A DNA stretch of 64,000 nucleotides from Streptomyces sp. CB01373 (GTDB taxonomy: Bacteria > Actinomycetota > Actinomycetes > Streptomycetales > Streptomycetaceae): positions 101,704 through 165,703 of the forward strand of contig NZ_NNBK01000009.1 in assembly GCF_002803075.1 (NCBI RefSeq). The letters are read 5' to 3'. This document shows, piece by piece, positions 57,427-64,000 of the stretch. Made by a program: the position numbers and the translations under genes. The notes under the pieces were generated by a model. It ran no database searches. It was given only the letters and a program-made list of their open reading frames with translations, and was not told where the DNA came from. Position 1 is the first letter of the stretch. Every line of letters starts with the position of its first letter.

Positions 57427-58905
57427 CTAGGGCAGCGCCTTCGGCTCCGGTGTCTTCACCGCCGTCAGCGGTGTGGCGATGTCCTCCAGGGAGCGGCGTT
57501 CGGCCTTGACCGCGAGGAAGGCGGCGACCAGGCCCGCCGCGCACATCAGCGCCGCGCCGATCTGGAAGGCGAGGACCGTGTCGCCGACCCTGCCGGTGCT
57601 GGTGAGGTCGGCGAAGAGGAGCGGGCCGCTGATACCGCCGGCCGCGGTGCCGAGGGCGTAGAAGAAGGCGATGGACATCGCGCGGGTCTCCATCGGGAAG
57701 ATCTCGGAGACCGTCAGATAGGCGCTGGAGGCGCCGGCCGAGGCGAAGAACAGCACCACGCACCAGCAGGCCGTGAGCGTGCCGGCGTTCAGCGTGCCGC
57801 GGCCGAAGAGCCAGGCCGTGCCGAACAGGAGCAGGCCGGACAGCAGGTAGGTGGAGGAGATCATCACCCGGCGGCCGACCGTGTCGAAGAGGCGGCCAAG
57901 CAGCAGCGGGCCCATGAAGTTGCCGGCCGCGATGACGGCGAAGTAGTAGCCGGTGCGGTCGGCGGGCACGTGGAAGAACTTGGTCAGGATCGCGCCGAAG
58001 CCGAAGGTGATGGCGTTGTAGAGGAACGCCTGGCCGACGAAGAGGGAGAAGCCGAGGGCGGCGCGCCTGCGGTAGGCGGCGAAGACCGTGCGGCCGATCT
58101 CGACGAAGCTCACGCTGCGGCGCTGGCGGATGGTGATCTCGCCGTGCGGTGCGGGGAGCGGCTCGCCCCGCTCGGCCGCGATCCGGCGTTCGATGTCGGT
58201 CACCACCTCCTCCGCCTCCCGGTCCCTGCCGTGGATCAGCAGCCAGCGCGGGCTCTCCGGGACGTGCCTGCGGACGAGGAGGATCACCAGGGAGAGGACC
58301 GCGCCGAGCGCGAACGTCAGCCGCCAGCCCACGTCAGCGGCGAGGATGCCGGTGTTCAGGGCGAGGATCGACAGCAGGGAGCCGCCGACGGCGCCCACCC
58401 AGAAGCTGCCGTTGATGATCAGGTCGACGCGGCCCCGGTACGCGGCGGGGATCAGCTCGTCGATCGCGGAGTTGATGGCCGCGTACTCGCCGCCGATGCC
58501 GAAGCCGGTCAGGAAGCGGAAGAGGAAGAACCACCAGGCCTCGAAGGAGACGGCGGTCAGGGCGGTGGCCGCCAGATACACCGCGAGGGTGATCATGAAG
58601 AGCTTCTTGCGGCCGTAGCGGTCGGTCAGGCGGCCCCAGAAGAGGGCGCCGACGCAGGCGCCCGCCACATAGAGGGCGGCCGCGGTGCCCGTGACCTGTG
58701 CGGAGCTGATCGACAGACCGCTGCCGGGCTCCGACAGCCGGCTGGCGATGTTGCCGACGACCGTGACCTCCAGACCGTCGAGGATCCACACGGTGCCGAG
58801 ACCGACGACGATCGTCCAGTGCCAGCGCGACCATGGGAGGCGGTCCAGGCGGGCGGGGATGTCGGTGGTCACGGTACGGCCGGTCTCGGCCTCGGCGGTG
58901 GCCAT
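57427..58905 (-). CDS. MFS metabolite:proton symporter
   Basis: A 492-aa transporter of the sugar-porter/metabolite-H+ symporter class. Twelve membrane segments; loop motifs GRLTDRYGRKKLF and GRLFDTVGRRVM in the two halves, RFLTGFGIGGEYAAINSAIDELIP in TM4-5, and PESPRWLL before the central loop. GGAGG precedes the ATG. The substrate is probably an organic acid or polyol; not resolvable. Confidence 0.88.
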   Translation of the reverse strand: MATAEAETGRTVTTDIPARLDRLPWSRWHWTIVVGLGTVWILDGLEVTVVGNIASRLSEPGSGLSISSAQVTGTAAALYVAGACVGALFWGRLTDRYGRKKLFMITLAVYLAATALTAVSFEAWWFFLFRFLTGFGIGGEYAAINSAIDELIPAAYRGRVDLIINGSFWVGAVGGSLLSILALNTGILAADVGWRLTFALGAVLSLVILLVRRHVPESPRWLLIHGRDREAEEVVTDIERRIAAERGEPLPAPHGEITIRQRRSVSFVEIGRTVFAAYRRRAALGFSLFVGQAFLYNAITFGFGAILTKFFHVPADRTGYYFAVIAAGNFMGPLLLGRLFDTVGRRVMISSTYLLSGLLLFGTAWLFGRGTLNAGTLTACWCVVLFFASAGASSAYLTVSEIFPMETRAMSIAFFYALGTAAGGISGPLLFADLTSTGRVGDTVLAFQIGAALMCAAGLVAAFLAVKAERRSLEDIATPLTAVKTPEPKALP

Positions 58906-59065
58906 GGGCTCCCTCCACGACGACGGCGGCACGACGAGCGGAACGCCAAGCGGGTTCCCCCGAACCGCGTGGATCACGCCCCGCGCACGGCCGACCGGCC
59001 CAGCGGCAACTCGGCCGACAAGTCCGCAAACGAGCAGAATGGCCCCCCATCGCCGGAGCCCGGCC

Positions 59066-60385
59066 CTACGCCCCCAAGGCCCGGGTCACCGTGTAGATCA
59101 GCACTCCCGCCAGCGAACCCACCACCGTGCCGTTGATGCGGATGAACTGGAGGTCGCGGCCGATGTGGGCCTCGATCTTGCGGGTGGTGTGCTCGGCGTC
59201 CCAGCCAGCGACGGTGTCGGTGATCAGGGAGGTGATCTCCTTGCGGTAGGTCGTCACCACGTAGACCGCCGCACCCTCGACCCAGGAGTCGACCTTGCCC
59301 TGCGCCTTGGGGTCCTCGGCCATCCGGGCGCCCAGGGACAGCAGCGAGGCGCGGACCCTGAGGCGCAGCTCGCTGCGCTCGTCCTCGGCCGCCGCGACGA
59401 TCATGGACCGTACGGCCGTCCAGGCGGAGGCGATCAGGTCCTGGACCTCGCCGCGGCGCAGCACCTCGCCCTTGAGCCGCTCGACACGCCCGCGCGTGTC
59501 GGTGTCGGACTGGAGGTCGGAGGCGAAGTCGGTGAGGAAGCGGTCGAGCGCGCCGCGCGCCGGATGCGAGGGCATGTCCCGCATCTCGGTGATGAAGCGC
59601 AGCAGTTCCTTGTAGACCCGCTCGCCGACCTTCTTGTCGACGAACCTCGGGGTCCAGCCGGGCGCGCCGCCCTGCACCGCGTCCATCACGGAGTCGCTGT
59701 GCAGCACCAGCCAGTCGTGCGCGCGGGAGACGACCAGGTCGACGACCCGTTTGTGGCCGCCGTCGGCGACGACCCGCTCCAGCAGCTTGCCGATGCCGGG
59801 CGCGATCTCCTGCGTGTTGGCTCTGCGGGTGATCGCCTCACCGACGACGGCCTGGATGTCGGAGTCACGCAGGACGGCCAGGGCGCCGCGCAGCGCGGTC
59901 GCCAGTTCCGCGGTCACCCGGTCCGCGTGCTCCGGCTGGGCGAGCCAGGCGCCGAGGCGGCTGCCGATGCCCACGGCGCGCAGCCGCTGCCGTACGACGT
60001 CCTCGGAGAGGAAGTTCTCGCCGACGAACTCGCCCAGCGAGACGCCGAGCTGGTCCTTCTTGTTGGGGATGATCGCGGTGTGCGGGATGGGCAGGCCGAG
60101 GGGGTGGCGGAAGAGGGCGGTGACCGCGAACCAGTCGGCGAGCGCGCCGACCATGCCGGCCTCGGCGGCCGCGGCGACGTACGACGTCCAGGCGCCGGCG
60201 CCGGTGTGCTCGCCCCACTTGGCGAGCACGTACACGACGGCGACGAACAGCAGCAGCCCCGCGGCGGTCAGCTTCATGCGGCGCACCCCGCGTTGCCGCT
60301 CCTCGTCGGCGGGGCTGAACACGGTCATCGCGCGGTGGGATACGGCGTCCGCCGTTTCCGGGCCGGCCTGGGTCGTCTGTTCCAT
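59066..60385 (-). CDS. DUF445 membrane protein
   Basis: A 439-aa protein of the DUF445 (YjiN-like) family: two N-terminal membrane segments with WTSYVAAAAEAGMVGALADW and FRHPLGLPIPHTAIIPNKK, a long helical cytosolic middle, and a C-terminal membrane helix (INGTVVGSLAGVLIYTVT). Family function unknown; possibly membrane organisation. ATG with GGAG close upstream. Confidence 0.88.
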   Translation of the reverse strand: MEQTTQAGPETADAVSHRAMTVFSPADEERQRGVRRMKLTAAGLLLFVAVVYVLAKWGEHTGAGAWTSYVAAAAEAGMVGALADWFAVTALFRHPLGLPIPHTAIIPNKKDQLGVSLGEFVGENFLSEDVVRQRLRAVGIGSRLGAWLAQPEHADRVTAELATALRGALAVLRDSDIQAVVGEAITRRANTQEIAPGIGKLLERVVADGGHKRVVDLVVSRAHDWLVLHSDSVMDAVQGGAPGWTPRFVDKKVGERVYKELLRFITEMRDMPSHPARGALDRFLTDFASDLQSDTDTRGRVERLKGEVLRRGEVQDLIASAWTAVRSMIVAAAEDERSELRLRVRASLLSLGARMAEDPKAQGKVDSWVEGAAVYVVTTYRKEITSLITDTVAGWDAEHTTRKIEAHIGRDLQFIRINGTVVGSLAGVLIYTVTRALGA

Positions 60386-60587
60386 CCACTCCACCCGTTC
60401 GGTGATACCGCACACAATTGTCCCTTCCTGACCGACTCCTGGAACGGAACAAGAGTTCCCGGCGTCTGTCGGAAGGGGGGTTGGGCAGGATCCTGTCAAT
60501 TGTTCCCGGGCCCATCCGCCACCATGTGCCCATCAGTTCGGAGCCCGGGGGCTCCGGCCGGCTCCGCCCGAGGAGAGCGTCACCAGC

Positions 60588-61919
60588 ATGACAAGACGGC
60601 ACGGTTACGCCCTGCTGACCGCGATCGTCGCACTGATCGTCGTCGTTTCCGCCGCCCTCTGCGCCGGCGGCGCCTCCGGCACCGGCCGCCTGGCCGCCGC
60701 TCCGGCCACCGGCCACGCGCCGGGCCATTCCGCCGCACCGGCCGCCGCCGGCACCTGGGTCGCCACCTGGGCCGCCTCACCGGCCGCCGCCGAACCCGGC
60801 ACGGAGACCACGGGCATGGGGGGCCGCTCGGTGCGCAACGTCGTGCACACGAGCGTCGCCGGGACGAGTGCCCGCATCACGCTGTCCAACCTCTACGGCC
60901 ACTCGCCGCTGCGCGTCACCCACGCCACGATCGCCGTCGCGGCCGGCGACGCCACCGCGGCCGCCGCCACGCGCACCATGCGGCGGCTCACCTTCGCCGG
61001 CGCCCTCTCGGTCGTCGTACCGGCCGGCGGGCAGGTGATGAGCGACTCCGTGTCCATCGCCGTACCGCGGGGCGGCGACGTCCTGGTCACCACCTACTCC
61101 CCCACCCCGTCGGGCCCGGTCACCTACCACCCGCAAGCCCGCCAGATCTCCTACGTCGCCCAGGGCGACCGCACCGAGGACGTGACCGGGACGCCGTACG
61201 CCGAGCAGACGGCGGTCTGGCGCTGGCTGAGCGCGCTGGACGTGTTCAGCGACGAGGCCGACGGCACGGTCGTCGCCCTCGGCGACTCGATCACCGACGG
61301 CATCACCTCCACCGTCGGCGCCGACCGCCGCTGGACCGACGTCCTGTCCGGCCGGCTGCGGGCGGCGGTCGAGGCGGGCCGGGACGTGCCGCGCTACAGC
61401 GTCGTCAACGAGGGCATCAGCGGCAACCAGGTGCTGGCCGACGGGCTCGGGCGGCCCTCGGACAACCCCAGCGGGCTGAACCGGTTCGAGCGGGACGTGC
61501 TGGAGCGGACCGGGGTCAAGGTCGTCGTCATCGACCTCGGCGTCAACGACATCCTGCGCAATCCGGGGCGCGCCGACCCGGAGCTGATCACCGGCGGACT
61601 GCGCACCCTGGTGACGCGGGCGCACGCGCGCGGGCTGACGGTCGTCGGGGCGACGCTGATGCCGTTCGAGGGGTACCGCATGTACACGCCCGCCCGGGAG
61701 GCGGTACGGCAGCAGGTCAACGCGGAGATCCGGGACGGGCAGGTGTTCGACGCCGTGGTCGACTTCGACCGGGCGCTGCGGGACCCCCGTGATCCGCGGC
61801 GGTTGCTCAGCGCGTACGACTGCGGGGACCATCTGCACCCCAGTGACCTGGGGTACCGGACGATGGCGGAGGCGTTCGAGCTGGACCTGCTGAACGGGGC
61901 GGGGCAGGCGCAGCTGTAG
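60588..61919 (+). CDS. secreted SGNH/GDSL hydrolase
   Basis: Extracellular esterase/lipase-like protein of 443 aa. Signal peptide to about residue 30, an N-terminal beta domain (45-215), then the SGNH blocks GDSITDGI (nucleophile Ser), GISGNQ, GVNDI and a final DHLHPSDLGY with the catalytic Asp and His. GAGGAGAG lies upstream of the ATG. Substrate unknown; acetyl-ester release from polysaccharide is plausible. Confidence 0.9.
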   Translation: MTRRHGYALLTAIVALIVVVSAALCAGGASGTGRLAAAPATGHAPGHSAAPAAAGTWVATWAASPAAAEPGTETTGMGGRSVRNVVHTSVAGTSARITLSNLYGHSPLRVTHATIAVAAGDATAAAATRTMRRLTFAGALSVVVPAGGQVMSDSVSIAVPRGGDVLVTTYSPTPSGPVTYHPQARQISYVAQGDRTEDVTGTPYAEQTAVWRWLSALDVFSDEADGTVVALGDSITDGITSTVGADRRWTDVLSGRLRAAVEAGRDVPRYSVVNEGISGNQVLADGLGRPSDNPSGLNRFERDVLERTGVKVVVIDLGVNDILRNPGRADPELITGGLRTLVTRAHARGLTVVGATLMPFEGYRMYTPAREAVRQQVNAEIRDGQVFDAVVDFDRALRDPRDPRRLLSAYDCGDHLHPSDLGYRTMAEAFELDLLNGAGQAQL

Positions 61920-61941
61920 GGAGCCGGCCGGCCGCGGCTGA

Positions 61942-61989
61942 TCGAGCCTGCGGCAAGCCGTGCGGCCGGGGGCTATTCGAGCCTGCGGC
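61942..61989. repeat. 13-bp direct repeat around DUF1707 gene end
   Basis: TCGAGCCTGCGGC at 61942 and again at 61977; the second copy codes for the last residues of the DUF1707 protein. Probably a local duplication. Confidence 0.5.
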
Positions 61990-62662
61990 GTTCCGCCCTG
62001 CGTTCCAGCTTCTCCTGGCGGCGCTCCTCCTTGAGCCGGCGCCGCTCCGCCTCGGTGTTCTTCCGCCTGATGCTCACGCCGCCCCAGAAGGCCACACCGG
62101 TCACGATCACACGCGGGGCCCCCGGCTCGCCCCCCACGCCCTCCTCGCGGTGGTCGAAGCCGCCCATGATGCCGATGCCGCGCACCACGACCTCGACGCC
62201 GGGCGGGACGATCACGTCCACACCGCCCATGATCGCGACGCAGTTGATCTCGACCTCATGGTCGGCGAAGTCGGCGTCGCGCAGGTCGACGACGCCGCCG
62301 CCCCAGAAGGTGAAGCAGCTGAACTTCTTGGGCATGGTCCAGCGCCCCTTGCGCTCGAACCCGCCCATGATGGCGACGGCCCACGACGAGGTCCCCCCGC
62401 CGCCGACCACCCGCGACGCCCAACTGCCGTCCTGTGCGGGCCGCTTGACCATGTTCACCGCCGGTGCGGCCACCCCGGGCACGGGCAGGTCCCGGGTGAG
62501 CGGCGTGAGTTCGCCGTAGGTGCGTGCCCGGTACGCCGCGTCCAGTCGCTCCTCGAACTCGCTCATGTCGAGGCGCCCCTCGGCCACGGCGTCCCGCAGT
62601 TGCTCGGCGACTCGTTCACGATCGGCGTCGGAGGCGCGAAGCTCCGGCAGGTCCTCGGTCAT
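61973..62662 (-). CDS. DUF1707 SHOCT-like / LiaF-like protein
   Basis: A 229-aa protein. The N-terminal 60 residues are DUF1707 (LRASDADRERVAEQLRDAVAEGRL, then EFEERLDAAYRARTYGEL). The C-terminal domain repeats IMGG(F/V) motifs of a beta-helix like cell-wall-active LiaF proteins. A basic tail follows. Often tied to envelope stress sensing. Its ATG is 9 bp beyond the stop of the ABC ATPase gene, in the same direction. Confidence 0.85.
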   Translation of the reverse strand: MTEDLPELRASDADRERVAEQLRDAVAEGRLDMSEFEERLDAAYRARTYGELTPLTRDLPVPGVAAPAVNMVKRPAQDGSWASRVVGGGGTSSWAVAIMGGFERKGRWTMPKKFSCFTFWGGGVVDLRDADFADHEVEINCVAIMGGVDVIVPPGVEVVVRGIGIMGGFDHREEGVGGEPGAPRVIVTGVAFWGGVSIRRKNTEAERRRLKEERRQEKLERRAERRRLE

Positions 62663-62671
62663 GGCAGCAGC

Positions 62672-63694
62672 CTACGAGACCGCTTTCTCGGCGTACATCC
62701 TCGCGATGACCGCCTCGATGTCGGGCTCCCTCACCGACAGGTCCACCAGCGGATACTCCGCCGCGATCCGCGCCACCAGAGGCGCCGCCGACTCGGCGGC
62801 CGGGAAGGCCAGCCACTGCCGGGGCCCCTCGACCCGCACCACGCGCGCGGACGGCAGCTCGATCGGCGGCAGCTCGCGCTCCAGGTCGACCACCAGGGTG
62901 CGCTCGCTCTCGCCCGCCTGGTGCAGACCGGTGAGCGGGCCGTCGTACATCAGGCGCCCGTGGTCGATGACCATCACCCGCGAGCAGAGCTGCTCGATGT
63001 CCTGGAGGTCGTGCGTGGTCAGCAGCACCGTCGTACCGCGTTCGGCGTTCAGATCGCGCAGGAACCCACGGACCTTGGCCTTGCTGATGACGTCCAGGCC
63101 GATGGTCGGCTCGTCCAGGTAGAGGACCTCCGGATCGTGCAGCAGGGCGGCCGCGATGTCGCCGCGCATCCGCTGGCCCAGCGAGAGCTGCCGTACCGGC
63201 ACGTCCAACAGGTCGCCGAGTTCGAGGAGTTCGACACAGCGGTCGAGGTTGTCGCGGTAACGGGCGTCGGGGATCCGGTACATGCGGTGCATCAGCCGGT
63301 AGGAGTCGATCAGCGGCAGGTCCCACCACAGGGTCGTACGCTGCCCGAACACCACCCCGATGCGCCGGGCGAGCCGGGTCCGCTCGCGGGACGGGTCGAT
63401 GCCTGCGACCCGCAGCCGGCCGCCGCTCGGCGTCAGGATGCCGGTGAGCATCTTGATCGTCGTCGACTTGCCCGCCCCGTTCGGGCCGATGTAGCCGACC
63501 ATCTCGCCGCGCGCCACGCTGAAGGAGATCGAGTCGACCGCCCGCACCTGCCGCCGCTCGCGCCTGAGGAACCCGGTCTTCTTCCGTACGTCGAAGACCT
63601 TCTCGACCCGGTCGACCTCGATGAGACCACCGCCCGCGCCGGCCGCATCGCCCGCGGTGTCCCTGCCCTCCACGCCGTCCGCCGTCATCGCCAT
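62672..63694 (-). CDS. ABC exporter ATPase (ABC-2 type)
   Basis: A 340-aa ATPase of the DrrA/NatA-like group with the FLRRERRQV insertion seen in ABC-2 systems with DUF990-type permeases. Walker A GPNGAGKSTT, signature LSLGQRMR, Walker B VLYLDEPTIGLD, switch LTTHDL. The C-terminal 90 residues are the regulatory extension. It follows the permease gene by about 50 bp, in an operon. Confidence 0.9.
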   Translation of the reverse strand: MAMTADGVEGRDTAGDAAGAGGGLIEVDRVEKVFDVRKKTGFLRRERRQVRAVDSISFSVARGEMVGYIGPNGAGKSTTIKMLTGILTPSGGRLRVAGIDPSRERTRLARRIGVVFGQRTTLWWDLPLIDSYRLMHRMYRIPDARYRDNLDRCVELLELGDLLDVPVRQLSLGQRMRGDIAAALLHDPEVLYLDEPTIGLDVISKAKVRGFLRDLNAERGTTVLLTTHDLQDIEQLCSRVMVIDHGRLMYDGPLTGLHQAGESERTLVVDLERELPPIELPSARVVRVEGPRQWLAFPAAESAAPLVARIAAEYPLVDLSVREPDIEAVIARMYAEKAVS

Positions 63695-63746
63695 GCGCTT
63701 CTACGTCCCTTCACCTTCGTGCCTTCACCTTCGTGCCTTCGCCGTC

Positions 63747-64000
63747 TCAGTTCCCGGTACTGCGGTACGACCGCAGGCCCACCCGCCAGGCCGCCCCCGC
63801 CAGCGCGCAGCACGCCACCGCGACCAGCGGCGGCGTGAACGCCGTCCACCGGGGCAGGTCGAGCGGATAGGGCCGCCCCAGCACGTACAGCGCGGGCAGC
63901 CAGTTGACGAAGGCCAGCGGCAGGACGAACGTCACCCCGCGCACCAGCTCCTTGGCGAACACCGTCGGCGGGTACTGGAGCAGCGTGGTCCCGCCGTAGG
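63747..64000 (-). CDS. ABC-2 family permease, C-terminal part
   Basis: The last 83 or so codons of a membrane protein, open to the window edge: VFAKELVRGVTFVLPLAFVN, WLPALYVLGR and a final hydrophobic segment LVAVACCALAGAAW. This matches the end of DUF990-type ABC-2 permeases that pair with the ATPase next door. Truncated by the window. Confidence 0.8.
   Translation of the reverse strand, partial: YGGTTLLQYPPTVFAKELVRGVTFVLPLAFVNWLPALYVLGRPYPLDLPRWTAFTPPLVAVACCALAGAAWRVGLRSYRSTGN

Noticed and set aside
1-64000. CRISPR arrays, rRNA genes, complete IS elements with transposase
   Set aside because: No regularly spaced repeats, rRNA sequence or transposase-like proteins were seen; the only mobile element is the short MITE.

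Overview
The window is chromosomal DNA from a Streptomyces (very high GC, GTG/TTG starts, GC-rich third positions). The order cdgA-like GGDEF/EAL gene, chitin-active LPMO, cslA, glxA and GH6 endoglucanase matches, as I recall it, the S. coelicolor SCO2817-SCO2838 interval, so the left third is core-type chromosome. No rRNA, CRISPR array or complete prophage is visible.

Left part (0-25.7 kb). A secreted M6-like metalloprotease and a PAS-GGDEF-EAL protein are divergent, with two matches to the BldD box around the latter. A luciferase-like monooxygenase gene, which has read through a small dispersed palindrome, and a glutathione-independent formaldehyde dehydrogenase follow. From 6.8 to 14.7 kb lies a catabolic locus: two Asp/Glu-racemase/maleate-isomerase family proteins, a D-2-hydroxyacid dehydrogenase, an amidase, a DUF3830 protein and an EhuBCDA-type ABC importer. 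Its substrate is not evident. Two identical tRNA-Lys(CTT) genes bracket a DUF3592 protein, an AA10 LPMO with a DasR-type operator, an SPFH protein and a cell-wall hydrolase-like protein. Next come cslA-glxA (tip glycan synthesis), a convergent GH6 enzyme, and a sortase-like pair in which the sortase lacks its catalytic His.

Middle part (25.8-42.8 kb). A NagD-type HAD phosphatase sits beside a decayed phosphonate-type cluster: GntR regulator, TIGR03364-like oxidoreductase, phosphonatase-like hydrolase, and only the first 25 codons of an ABC ATPase. Then follow an LAXTG surface protein, a ROK regulator divergent from a Gfo/Idh/MocA-UPF0303 operon, a small membrane protein, an F420-type LLM oxidoreductase, a FAH-family hydrolase, a YidC paralogue with a DUF6412 partner, an HxlR regulator divergent from an MFS pump over two identical operators, a TPR/SEC-C protein, and a LysR regulator divergent from a reductase fused to an NTF2-like domain.

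Accessory block (42.8-51.8 kb). It opens with a protein kinase fragment and carries a PLD-SF2-DUF3427 helicase behind a promoter of the RecA-independent DNA-damage (PafBC) type, an ATPase/Scr1/DUF397 regulatory module with a large palindromic operator, an orphan colicin-immunity-like protein, a membrane-anchored protein and an FHA-flavoprotein fusion. It ends at a 168-bp MITE that supplies the stop codon of the next gene. This is the best candidate for an undescribed defence or stress module.

Right part (51.8-64 kb). An M20 amidohydrolase-MFS operon is divergent from a tandem Lrp/AsnC regulator. After it come a DUF1737 protein, a CMD-family protein, two small membrane proteins, an MFS symporter, a DUF445 protein, an SGNH hydrolase, a DUF1707 protein, and an ABC exporter ATPase with its permease cut by the window end.
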